A DNA stretch of 29,669 bases, from assembly GCA_022539475.1 (NCBI GenBank), contig VCMS01000448.1:1-29669 (forward strand), written 5' to 3'. Made by a program: the position numbers and the translations under genes. Numbering within the stretch: the stretch's first letter is position 1; every line of letters starts with the position of its first letter. This stretch comes from Gracilaria domingensis. Its lineage: Eukaryota; Rhodophyta; Florideophyceae; Gracilariales; Gracilariaceae. The notes under the pieces are model-generated. The model saw only the letters and a program-made list of their open reading frames with translations, did not search any database and was not told the origin of the DNA. This document shows positions 11,957-20,670 of the stretch, piece after piece.

Positions 11957-13786
11957 GGATGTTTCCTAATAAGGATTTTTTGGTTGTTTGCTTGTTTTTG
12001 CGTGATGTTTCTGAGTGCGTCCATCTCTTTACCCGGGCCCCGCGGAGGTGAAAGGTTTTTATTTTTCACGGAAGTACCTTGTGCCCGTAGCCAGTTGGGG
12101 GAGAAGTGGGTTCTGGCTCATATGCTGTGCTTTTTGTCCGTGTTGACAACTCTATTGAGTTCTGCATGGAATATCTTTTGGTGTGGTTCCATGGGGTGGG
12201 TTTTTTGTCGACGCCGACTGACGGGGTAGGTTTCCCCCGGTAAGTGCGGTTTTTTTCTTTTGTTTTCCCATCGGTGGGAGACCTGGTTCCGTTATTTGAG
12301 TAGTCTCGCAACCATGGAATAGTTGCTTTATGCTAACCTCTGGTTGAGTTCGTTGTGATACCTATTCTGGGAGTGGTTTATCCGTACTCTAAAAAACGAG
12401 AGTGGTTCAGTTTTTCTGGATTCGTTTGTTACTAGCACATGTCACATGAAGTGAATGTTATTCTTGAAATTCGCCGAGAATGATCGGGTTATTCTGGATT
12501 TACTCTACGTGAGGTTTTGTCACTGGCAATTCTGAAAATGGTTTTGGTATTGTTGTTTGGCTTAACTGTTGAATGGTTTCCCAAACTCCCGCGAGGAGTT
12601 TATCCTGGTCACTTTCCGTCAGCTAACCCCAACGATAATGGCGTTTTTTTTTTTGGTATGTACCCGACTTGTGGTGCTCCGCCTAAGGAGGCGGGGAGGC
12701 GGGGAGGGGGGGGGGGGGTTGGTGGGTGCGGAGGGGAGGGTAGCTTGCGAAGAAAATTATAAAAACGCTTCGTTATTTCGGCGTGTGCCCGTTATATCAG
12801 TATTCCTGGAAGGCCACCCTGGTATTCACGAGATGTTTTTCTGCTGAGGAAACACGGTGCTTTTATGTTCTGGTTAATGACCAGGATTAAGTGGAACAGC
12901 GCATTGGGTTTAAGGAAGTGTCGTTTTTTTTTTTTGTTTTTTTTTTTTTTTTTTTTCGGATGTCTAAATCTTTGCAGGGACGGTGGCTGTTACTCTTTTG
13001 TTCTACGTGGTTCAGCATGTCGGGAAATTCGGTGCCGCATTGCGATGGTTTTCCACACCCCCTCGCTTATCGTGTTCGTGGAGCATGCACCGATCTCCGG
13101 TTTCGAACAACGAAATATGGTTTGCTGAGTAACCGAGGGGGGTGGAAGTTCGGTTTGATTTTGCCCGATCGCCCTCGCTCGGCGGGAATTGCTTCAGCTT
13201 GATCTTGAACCCTCTGGGTGTGTTGCATTCGGGCGTCGCAATAGACTCCCCTTTTTATCGGATGTGTCGCAAGAGCCCTCTTCTCGGGTGTAACAGTTCC
13301 ATGGTCGGACCTTGTCTTGTGGGCGACGAAAACTAGGCGTCCGGCAGAGAGGTCAGTTTGCCAATGCGAGCTGTCTGTGGACAAAGGTGTTGCAGGATAT
13401 ATAAGAAGCGCGCGCTCGTTGTTCTGAACATTCGCCAATCGCCGCAAGCGGAAACGACCATTTGTCGGGAAGACGTGTTCTGATAATTATTTCTGGTGTG
13501 CTGCAGAGTCACTCCGATATGGCTCGGCATCAACTGCAGACACCGGCCGCGCTGTGCCAAGAGTCCTCGGGGGACCCGTTGAATGCTCTGGCCGCCGCTC
13601 TCGGGTACGTGCCGCTAACACTTGGCTGGAAAAATCTCCGACTTGTATCATGGAGCAAACGCCTCAAAAGAATGAAGGTTGATTGTAACAGGAGAACCGT
13701 TTTTGCGCAGCGGTGTGTTGATTGTACCATTCCTGGTCCGAGACCAGTTGTGGGTGAAAAATTGGATGAATGCGTTTACCTTATGA
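11957..13786 (+). other. Unit 2 post-Pol region, first part
   Basis: Counterpart of 20671-22130 in unit 3, but about 300 bp longer because of inserted bases. It contains long T and G runs (12,641-12,653; 12,706-12,718; 12,924-12,956) absent from units 3 and 4. The frame corresponding to unit 3 21412-22017 is broken; pieces are readable at 12865-13202 and 13142-13336. I see no RT, RNase H or integrase motif. No independent gene is supported. Confidence 0.5.
12924..12956 (+). repeat. Expanded poly-T run
   Basis: Twelve T, one G, then twenty T, at a place where units 3 and 4 read only a few T and C followed by TCGGATGTC. The flanks align without a break, so this is a local expansion within unit 2. 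It could be polymerase slippage in the genome, but run-length error in the read is at least as likely given similar artefacts nearby. Confidence 0.7.
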
Positions 13787-14221
13787 AGGTGTGCTGAGAA
13801 GTACTGCCCTGATGTAAGGGAATGTGGCACGCATGATCGGGAGTTGACGCTCGACAGTTTTTTGTCGCATGGCTGCGCGCGTGCTACGCAGGAACGGCCG
13901 CTGGCCCGCGGTTTATTTTCTCAATTTTTTGAGTGCCAACGCGTTGTTCGGTACGGGCGGCGCAGGACCGTACAGGACAAATGTACACCCCTGCTGGTGC
14001 GCAGCCTAAATGTGAACGCGCCAAACTTAAATTATTTTGATTTTTTTAGGCGTTGCCACGGCGCGTGGAGTATCTCGGAATCGGCGATTAGTGCAGCATT
14101 GGCCACTTGGGCATCTCAAATCGCCCAATGCGGTGATGCATGCACAGATCCACGTGTCAGAGTGCAGAAGCCAATGGCCATGGTGTTGCATTCTGGATGC
14201 AGCACGTCATCAGCCGAATGA
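13787..14221 (+). CDS. Unrecognised open frame, unit 2 post-Pol region
   Basis: A 144-codon open frame without an ATG near its beginning. The protein has scattered Cys and His (Cys-rich near the start, a stretch rich in Arg in the middle, and an Ala/Ser-rich segment followed by more Cys toward the end), but I cannot fit an integrase HHCC finger or any other family. The equivalent part of unit 3 (about 22,140-22,560) is shorter and G/T-biased; in unit 1 (5,190-5,950) part of the same DNA is readable in another frame. It is probably a fragment of a longer protein whose frame is damaged. Function unknown. Confidence 0.3.
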   Translation, partial: RCAEKYCPDVRECGTHDRELTLDSFLSHGCARATQERPLARGLFSQFFECQRVVRYGRRRTVQDKCTPLLVRSLNVNAPNLNYFDFFRRCHGAWSISESAISAALATWASQIAQCGDACTDPRVRVQKPMAMVLHSGCSTSSAE

Positions 14222-16107
14222 TCTAAGGGTGGAATATTTTCACGTTTTCTGGTAAAACCCTGCAGTGTCGGGTTGAATGATTGTACGCGCGACGTGTCGC
14301 AAAACTGTCCCACATTGGTACAGGGAGTGCACTGGTAACTGCATGTTCACCGTCAGTACGGTATCGGCAGCATGGTTTTCGCTAAAGTCCAGTTCAAGAA
14401 AGCTAAGCCTCGCCTACGGTTTCTCTGCCCTAGCGGTGTAGTTATGAAAACGTTTCGTGCCTTGTAAGGAATAGCAACCAGCGCCATATGGTTTGCCAAA
14501 ACGAAAGTCGTATAACTTACCTGAGGTGAGGTTGAGTTCAGTACAGTAAGCGCGTGGACACTTTGCAAGTTTGTCTAACACTGTATTGGCGCTGGGCATG
14601 CTCGGCGATAATGGAATTAGCTAAACCAGCTTTCGTGAAGAGTGAACAAGCGGTTTCATGGAAAACCATATGCTTAATTCGGTGAAGATAACTCAGATAA
14701 GCGATGCCTCGGGTGATCGCAATGTGGAAAGGTGGAATGGGTGATGAGTTACATTGTGCCTCTACGTTTCCAGGAATAACTGTTGGCTCCGAAGGAACAT
14801 GGATAAATCTCAGAGTGAGAGACTCTCAATTGAGAATGGACCTCGACTCAGGGAGGTGTGCTCACTGATGTGACAGGGGCCCTAAACAGGAGTTGAGGGC
14901 GTGCAATATTTTAGTTGGAAGTCATGTTTGGTGGTTGCACATGCGCCTCTCACGCTATATGCAGCAACACCGCGGTAAGTCGGGTCTGGGCTGAACGCCC
15001 TTCTGGAGAACATTGAAGCGATCGATTATTCGTGAGAGTCACCCTGTTGTTGGGTTTGAAAGGAAAAGAATCGCTCCATGGACTTCTTGGCATCAGGTAT
15101 AGACTTCTTTTGCAGGACAGAGGTTTTGGAAGAACCCCTCATCAGGGTTAGAAGAAAGATGTGACATCAACGTAGAGTGAAGGCCGTGTTTAGCCTCAAG
15201 CTTGCGGTATGAAATAACCGAGTGTGTATGCATGCCATCGCGCCGCTTTTGACGGTTGTGGTTTGGTGTATTGGCAACCGACGTGTGTCAGTGTCGAGCA
15301 ATTCGGTGACTAGTATCGTTAAGGAATACTGGGGTCCCGTGCAAATCTCACTGGAGGCGCCATTCTCGAGGAAGTGCACATTGACTGCACACTAACGGAC
15401 CGTGGTCACTTCCGTCTTTATCCATCCAGCCCCTGCCCCATTGGAACAATGGAGAATTGGTTTCTGTCTGTACATATTTTATCTCCCTGATCAGGAAGCT
15501 TTAACTGCTGAGTTTCAGATTGTAACCGGCACACCGGGCTATGTGCCTCTTTAGGATGTGGAATATGGGCTTGTTGAGCTGCACGTGTGGTTGGCGGTGC
15601 TATCAGATCTACGCTTACTCGTGGAACGAGTAGAAAACCAGTTCTGGTGAATTTGAACAGCTCGACGCTCAGGGACGAATTTGCGTCCGTTTGAGACAAT
15701 TTTGGTCGGCATGTCATCCAGAAGTCGGAATACCTGAAGGAGACACAGGCTGAACCACTATTGGTAATAAAATCTTGCGTGACGCCTAATATGTGTGGGA
15801 AAGCCAATTGGTAAACCGTGCACCGTGTTGTTAGACAACTACGCATTGAGAAGGACAGAGTCCAGAATCGACGGACCGTGGATGATTTAAGATTGGCGGA
15901 CGGAAGAAAGCCTGGTGCTGGCCAGCTAGGGGACGTGTTGGTGTGGGCTCAGTACCTATTGTAGAGAATGTGAGCTTTGCGAACTTGACGTGTGGCGTAC
16001 TAGTTTATGGGCTCGGATATACCGACTGTGAAGGGAAGGGGTGAGAGAGAGCCCTGGTGTTGTCGACTCCATCTGTCAACGTTGGTTTAATTCGGTTCAT
16101 AACTTAG
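14222..16107 (+). other. Unit 2 post-Pol region, second part
   Basis: Counterpart of about 22,560-23,690 in unit 3. Fragments of coding-like sequence are visible but no open frame is long enough to call. Positions about 15,840-16,110 form a block missing from units 1 and 3; part of it (15,840-15,960) is an open stretch of about 40 codons rich in Asp, Arg and Leu with no family resemblance that I recognise. The sequence becomes clean at its right edge. Confidence 0.45.
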
Positions 16108-16323
16108 TCTACACGTATCTGGACCTCGAAAGGTGAAGGCAGTGAGGGAGTTAAACCTTCACAGGTTAAACCCCGGAACGCTGTTGTCAGCCCTGCCAAG
16201 TATCTGATTGGATGGGAAGTAGATATGAAACCTACAAAGGTGGTCGTACGAGGTTGGCCAATGATCCTGGAAAGGAGAACACTCTGTGTGAGGTATGTAT
16301 GGTTGATACCGCCGTGCGGTTGA
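16108..16323 (+). CDS. 3'-terminal open frame of the element, unit 2
   Basis: A 71-codon open frame ending in TGA at 16321-16323, about 135 bp before the 3' purine tract. The same frame is open in unit 3 from 23,604 to 23,791, where loss of one C then shifts it. The peptide is basic with several Trp, Val and Pro residues and ends shortly after a Trp-Leu-Ile-Pro-Pro stretch. It could be the C-terminus of the protein encoded in the post-Pol region. I recognise no family and see no chromodomain or integrase C-terminal motif. Confidence 0.35.
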   Translation, partial: STRIWTSKGEGSEGVKPSQVKPRNAVVSPAKYLIGWEVDMKPTKVVVRGWPMILERRTLCVRYVWLIPPCG

Positions 16324-16458
16324 GGAAGTGAACGTCGTTCGCGGCAATGCGGATGTGATGGTGCATTACCACCGGATAGTCGGTTAAGTAAGTGTTGAAT
16401 GCTCGTCAATACGAGGTGAAAGTGATTTGTTCTCGCTTTCGGGCGCATGCACCCTCGG

Positions 16459-16471
16459 CTAAGGAGGGGGA
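16459..16471 (+). other. 3' polypurine tract, unit 2
   Basis: CTAAGGAGGGGGA lies directly before the LTR. Plus-strand priming at this position is the general rule for LTR elements. The same 13 bases occur inside the internal regions of units 3 and 4 (21308-21320, 28998-29010). Confidence 0.7.
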
Positions 16472-16473
16472 TG

Positions 16474-17272
16474 TGTAGTGCAAAACCACCCCTCACGGGT
16501 ACTGCTGAGCCTGCTTAGGATGGGCGCTCCATCTGGGATGAGGTGCTGTTCTCGTCGAGACTGGCCCCACTACTTGGGTAATGTTGGGGATGTCTCTGTT
16601 GAACCTTGTCAGGTGAAGTCGGTCTTGGAACCATTGCATGGTCATGGACACGTGGATAGTGTGTAGATTTTAGCTAGTGCACCACCAAAGGCTTGGTGCT
16701 AGTTCGTACTTCCTTCGTAGGTTTACAACCCCTTTTTAGGCCGGTAACCACGTTTGGGTCCTGTACAACTATCCCCTCAGGGTCCCTTAGGAAGCTCTGT
16801 CTCACCACTGAATGGTCATTTGTTGTTGATCCGATTCCGGCTAGTGTCAAGCGTCTTGGCTTTGGAGTGGCGTCGCTTTGGACATAGTCACCTGGTTTAG
16901 GTTTGGTTTCCGCCCCTGTATTGGGTTTATTTCGGCATTGGTCGCCGTTGTCGCTCCGCTCTCGGCCCTGTTTCCGCCGGTTGGCACGGGCCTTGGCTCC
17001 GCTTCTGGGTTGGTTTCCTTTGAGGCATTCCCCGTATTTACAGTTCCTTTCCCCTTCTTTCCCCCTTCTCTGGGTTTCCGTACTGTGTATTGATCACCAT
17101 CCTTTCTTGGTTTCTCACCTCTGTAGGTATATCCAGGCACCGTCTCCGGTCTTACACCCGGCTAGCCCCTCGGCTTGAGTGCGGACAGAGGGCTCTTCTG
17201 CTGAGTCTGCCCATACAGGGAGCAGGACTGGGACATCCTGTGGATAATCACCCTTTCGGGTTTTGCTTTACA
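16474..17272 (+). repeat. LTR B (shared by units 2 and 3; clean copy)
   Basis: About 799 bp, from TGTAGTGC at 16474 (or TGTGTAG at 16472) to TTTACA at 17267-17272, giving the short TG...CA inverted ends expected of an LTR. A purine tract abuts the 5' end and a primer-site sequence begins two bases after the 3' end. Aligns end to end with LTR A and LTR C. The middle has a pyrimidine-rich stretch (about 17,030-17,080). I do not see a convincing TATA box or poly(A) signal, so promoter and R region are not placed. A short stem (CAGGA/TCCTG) occurs near 17,223-17,240. Confidence 0.85.
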
Positions 17273-17274
17273 TT

Positions 17275-17292
17275 TGGTCTCCCGACCTAGAA
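17275..17292 (+). other. Primer binding site, probably tRNA-Tyr
   Basis: TGGTCTCCCGACCTAGAA starts two bases after the LTR. Its reverse complement ends in ...GGGAGACCA, giving an acceptor stem with C at position 1, discriminator A and CCA. C1-G72 is characteristic of eukaryotic tRNA-Tyr, and the yeast tRNA-Tyr 3' end, as I recall it, also ends CGGGAGACCA. The next bases fit a T-arm with the invariant C61. Host tRNA not known, so the tRNA assignment is inferred. Confidence 0.6.
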
Positions 17293-17470
17293 GGGATTGT
17301 GATCAATTGGTACTCTTACGAGTGTGGAATCTTTGAGATTGGGTTCCCCTTTTAGGAGATTGGTTTCGATTGATACCGTGTTTCGGTTCGGTTGAATCAT
17401 TCTCTCGTTTTTCTCCGCTTTTCGGAAGTGGTGGTGAACGTTTTTGTTCGCACCGAAATTTCGGGTCATC
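17293..17470 (+). other. Untranslated leader, unit 3
   Basis: 178 bp between the primer site and the first ATG of the Gag-like gene. The Gag frame is open back to 17444 but without an ATG. I see no obvious structure or upstream open frame worth calling. It is present in all four units and the window begins within its copy in unit 1. Confidence 0.6.
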
Positions 17471-18889
17471 ATGATGATGTTCATGCTGTCATCAGACAAC
17501 ACCGATGACGGTTCGACCCATTCGGGAGATGCTGACGATTCTCCACGTTTGGATTTGCACACTGTTCCCCAAGGGATTGGTGTTGGCGAAGTTTCATCCG
17601 ACTCTTGGAAAGTAGTGTCTGTTTTGTCGGTTCCCGAAGCCAGGTGGTCTGTTGATACCACGCCTGTGGTTCACCGAACATCTGACTGCCGTGATACGGA
17701 CGCTTTGTTGTTCTCCAGGATGGAGTCTGCTACCAAAGACTTGGTCCTTGGTCAGCGAGTCCAGTTGGAAATGCTGTCGAATCTCAGACGAGATATTTCT
17801 GATATCAAACTCAGAGACGTGTCGGCAGATATTCGCGAGTTGCGACTCGACGTTTCCTCGATTATCGAGATGATTGGTTTTTCTGAAGCCTCACATGAGG
17901 AGTTTACTGTTAAGTTGAACCAAATTGGTGAACGTTTGGATGCATTGGAGAAGCCTTTGAAGGCCAAGAAGGATCCCCCCGATGCTACGGTTGTTGATGG
18001 TTTCCGTTCTCGGAAAGGAAGCCGTAAGTCCGGTTCACGGCGTTCCTCTCGAAAGAGATGGCCCTCTTCGGAGAGTTTATCAACTGACAATGACTCATCC
18101 ACATCGGATTCGAGTTTATCTTCCGACTCATCGGATACTGAACTTCCCCTCCGGAAGAGTCGAAAGCGTTCCCGTTCACACGGTAGAAGTTCTCGAAAGA
18201 GATTGAAAGGAAAGCGTACCAAGTCATCTGGTTTTAGTTCTGGACACCGCAAGACGGTTCACTCTCGTATGAGCACGTCTGACAGGGAGACGTCTACGTC
18301 AGATGTGTCGTCATCCTCCTTGGATTTGAATTGGTTTGAACACTTGCAGCGCGAGATAGATGAGTTGCATTCTCACCAAGATTTTGGGTCTTCTCCGAAG
18401 CCGGAACTTCCGCAGAGGTCAGCTTTGACGATGCAGAATGATCCCGCTTTACACGGTGAAGGTACCCATGCTGGGTTTCGACAGGTTGCTCCTGGAGCGA
18501 ACTCAGTTGAGTACAGAAAACCTGAGGTCAGGTACTCGTCGCCGCAACTTGCTTTGCACGCTCGTCATGTTGGCGAGCCGGCCACGGTGCTTTGTTATCG
18601 ATGTTACCAGTTTGGGCATCCGGCACCGCAGTGCACGTTCCCACTTCGGGATTGGTCGACCATTATTGGGAAATATGAATTACTCCCACCTGAGGGCATT
18701 GCTCGTGTGTCGAGGGCATCTTATGAAGTCGCAGTGATGAACCGAAACGATTTTGGAAATAGTGGAAACACCGTTACGGTTCAGAACCAAGACGTGGTGG
18801 AGGAATTCCTTCCCAAGACCGGGGACTTTTCAGTTCCCCAGGATGGGTCTAAATCGAGTCATTCGGTGACGACTGTTCCGAAAAACTGA
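17471..18889 (+). CDS. gag: Gag-like protein with SR-rich region and CCHC zinc knuckle
   Basis: 472 residues from the first of three tandem ATG codons (17471, 17474, 17477). Order: acidic Ser/Asp-rich N-terminus; heptad-like, Leu/Ile-rich segment about residues 84-175, likely a coiled coil for multimerisation; a Ser/Arg/Lys-rich region about 178-283 alternating SR-type basic blocks with Ser/Asp runs, which would bind nucleic acid or act as nuclear localisation signal; and one canonical zinc knuckle C-x2-C-x4-H-x4-C at residues 375-388 (18593-18634). In LTR elements such a protein forms the particle and packages RNA. No major homology region or known capsid fold is recognisable by eye. It ends at TGA 18887-18889, overlapping the open Pol frame in the -1 phase. 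The SR-like block is unusual for Gag. Intact only in this unit. Confidence 0.85.
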   Translation: MMMFMLSSDNTDDGSTHSGDADDSPRLDLHTVPQGIGVGEVSSDSWKVVSVLSVPEARWSVDTTPVVHRTSDCRDTDALLFSRMESATKDLVLGQRVQLEMLSNLRRDISDIKLRDVSADIRELRLDVSSIIEMIGFSEASHEEFTVKLNQIGERLDALEKPLKAKKDPPDATVVDGFRSRKGSRKSGSRRSSRKRWPSSESLSTDNDSSTSDSSLSSDSSDTELPLRKSRKRSRSHGRSSRKRLKGKRTKSSGFSSGHRKTVHSRMSTSDRETSTSDVSSSSLDLNWFEHLQREIDELHSHQDFGSSPKPELPQRSALTMQNDPALHGEGTHAGFRQVAPGANSVEYRKPEVRYSSPQLALHARHVGEPATVLCYRCYQFGHPAPQCTFPLRDWSTIIGKYELLPPEGIARVSRASYEVAVMNRNDFGNSGNTVTVQNQDVVEEFLPKTGDFSVPQDGSKSSHSVTTVPKN

Positions 18890-18913
18890 TTTCGGGAGCC
18901 TCCCATTCGGGAG
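18880..18913 (+). promoter_or_regulatory. Candidate -1 ribosomal frameshift signal between Gag and Pol
   Basis: The last Gag codons read AAA AAC then TGA, preceded by G (18880-18886). The Pol frame is -1 and open from 18853 across the stop. Thirteen bases downstream is a hairpin, CTCCC-ATTC-GGGAG (18900-18913), with an alternative partner GGGAG at 18894-18898. A perfect heptamer would have A at the first position, so the slip would be weak. Units 1 and 2 have four A, units 3 and 4 five. Reinitiation is the alternative, since no ATG opens the Pol frame until 18970. Confidence 0.35.
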
Positions 18914-20670
18914 AGGTGACCTGTGAACAGGGGTCATCGCCACCTGAGGCTTTGCCGCCTCGCTCCCCGATGAAGATCCTTTCGAGGAAGATATCTTTAT
19001 CCCTTGCGGATTCGCACCCTGAGATGGGTCAACTCGTTCGGCCGTGGAAACGGAAGGTCAATCCGAAGCGTCCGGAACGTGTTATGATGCTCTCGAAGAG
19101 AAGTTACAAGGTTCACGCCGACTTCGGCTTCTCTGACCATCTCATGGTTCATCATGTTGCTCTATTGGATACCGGAGCCGGTCCCAACTATATACTGGAA
19201 TCGTTCCTTCCGCAGGAGTGTCATGCACTTATCCGTTACGGTCCCCTGATGGAAATCGCTGATGCACATGATCGCCCAATTGTTACGATGGGCATGATAC
19301 CAATTATGGTTCGTTTAGGAATGACCGCTGTTTCGGTTAACTTTGTTGTGTGCAAGACGCTTGCAGCCCCGATTGTGCTCGGTTGTGATTTTTGCGACCT
19401 CCATGTGGAGTCTATAAAACCCAGACTTTCGAGGGTGGAGCTGGTAGATGGCTCGTCTGTTCCATTTGCTGGAAAACCGTGGGAACGGGCAAAGAAGCGC
19501 TCCGCACGTAACGCGGCTCCGCTGCCACCAGCTCAGCAGTATGAATCTCAAGGTCTTGAGTCCTCGAAGGTACGCGTTTCCGAGTTTGTCCGGATACCTC
19601 CGATGTCCCAAACTTGGGTTACTGTCTCAACTGAGAGAAATGGACTTGCAATTGTGCACCACTTACCGTCTCTTTTGGAGAAGTATGATCTCGCTGTTGC
19701 TCGAGGCATTACCCTTTGTGAAGGTGGGAAACCTTTTCAGGTTCTTGTTGCTAACTTCTCGCGTTCCGCGCAGACGCTACAGCACCAGCAAGTGGTTGGT
19801 CAAACTACTGCGCACCCTTTGAGTATGTTTGCCACTGATTTGGGTGTTTCAGATGTTGTCGGCTTGTCTGATAAGCTCGAAGCTGAGAAGTTGAACGCCC
19901 TTTGGGATTTGAAACCGTCGCGGCATGACTCAGTTGTTCCACGTATGGAGAAGTCGGTCCCTAAACAGGATTTGAAGTTGGATACCCGCCGTGGGTTTGA
20001 AAGTTCTGATGTTGTGAAATCTGGTTCCCTACTTGAGGTGCTCACCACTCTGTGGTCTACTGTGGTTGATGCTCTGAAAGGAAGGAAGCGCTTCACTTTC
20101 GTCCCGTTCGTACGGTCTCTTTTTGATTCGACTCCTACCGAACGTTCGGTGGCACCAGTTTTGGTGGTTCCTAAGAAGGATAGGTCTCTCCAGTTCTGTC
20201 TAGACTACCGCCATGTTGGTCTGAATGCCGTTGGAATCTATGGCATGAAGCCGATGAAAAACGGTGTGTACCCTGAAGCTGGGGTCGTTGATGTTGTCGT
20301 TGATAACCAGGTTTTGGTGGAGGATTCTTTGGCACCGGAATTTCGGGAGATAGTTTCGGTTCTATCGTATCTGAACCCGATTGATTCGGTGTGTAATCCA
20401 GAAGGATGTGATGGTACCGTAGAAGCGGTTGTGTCCAATGGAAATGTGATTGCCACTACTGTTGAGCCTCATGAAGGAAGAGATGCGTCACCAGGGATGG
20501 TCAAGTTTAAACCCTTGCCAGCCGAGGTGAGTAGTAAAGCCCGCATGGGAGGCGAAAGCGTTACGCTCAATTCAGTTCCCGGCGTTAATGAGGATTTTCA
20601 CCCTGCGCAGGGTTCTGCTTCACCTGATTCCTGGAAGGACACTATTTCTTTGAACACCCATATGGGTTGA
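18886..20670 (+). CDS. pol: Truncated Pol: aspartic protease, linker and RT fingers only
   Basis: 594 codons, counted from where a -1 slip would enter the frame. Retropepsin: active-site Leu-Asp-Thr-Gly-Ala-Gly with Asp at 19168, and the second motif Val-Leu-Gly-Cys-Asp-Phe at 19375-19392, with the basic strand that usually follows. Next comes the beta-rich linker typical of Ty3/Gypsy Pol (about 19570-19820: an Ile-Pro-Pro segment, Val-Ala-Arg-Gly, and Val-Ala-Asn-Phe-Ser). The RT begins at 20152-20220 with Ala-Pro-Val-Leu-Val-Val-Pro-Lys-Lys-Asp and Phe-Cys-Leu-Asp-Tyr-Arg. About eight residues later similarity to RT stops. The remaining 150 or so residues are acidic, Val/Pro/Ser-rich and unrecognised. 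The palm YxDD box, RNase H and integrase are missing. Protease should be functional if expressed; RT cannot be. Confidence 0.85.
   Translation: MISGASHSGEVTCEQGSSPPEALPPRSPMKILSRKISLSLADSHPEMGQLVRPWKRKVNPKRPERVMMLSKRSYKVHADFGFSDHLMVHHVALLDTGAGPNYILESFLPQECHALIRYGPLMEIADAHDRPIVTMGMIPIMVRLGMTAVSVNFVVCKTLAAPIVLGCDFCDLHVESIKPRLSRVELVDGSSVPFAGKPWERAKKRSARNAAPLPPAQQYESQGLESSKVRVSEFVRIPPMSQTWVTVSTERNGLAIVHHLPSLLEKYDLAVARGITLCEGGKPFQVLVANFSRSAQTLQHQQVVGQTTAHPLSMFATDLGVSDVVGLSDKLEAEKLNALWDLKPSRHDSVVPRMEKSVPKQDLKLDTRRGFESSDVVKSGSLLEVLTTLWSTVVDALKGRKRFTFVPFVRSLFDSTPTERSVAPVLVVPKKDRSLQFCLDYRHVGLNAVGIYGMKPMKNGVYPEAGVVDVVVDNQVLVEDSLAPEFREIVSVLSYLNPIDSVCNPEGCDGTVEAVVSNGNVIATTVEPHEGRDASPGMVKFKPLPAEVSSKARMGGESVTLNSVPGVNEDFHPAQGSASPDSWKDTISLNTHMG

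Larger units (their letters stand above)
8489..16473 (+). mobile_element. Unit 2 internal region
   Basis: A complete internal region, 7985 bp, against 6776 bp in unit 3. The excess comes from dispersed insertions, homopolymer expansions between 12,640 and 12,960, and a block at about 15,840-16,110 that has no counterpart in units 1 or 3. Order: primer site, Gag-like, truncated Pol, internal purine tract (disrupted near 12,683), unrecognised 3' region, 3' purine tract. The last 360 bp and the following LTR are clean. Confidence 0.8.

Noticed and set aside
16104..16496. 130-codon antisense frame repeated at 23696-24025
   Set aside because: It covers the end of a sense open frame, the purine tract and the LTR boundary. 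Its recurrence follows from the DNA repeat alone.
17752..18252. 166-codon antisense frame under the Gag gene
   Set aside because: It mirrors the Gag coding sequence (SR and coiled-coil codons) and has no start context or homologue that I recognise.
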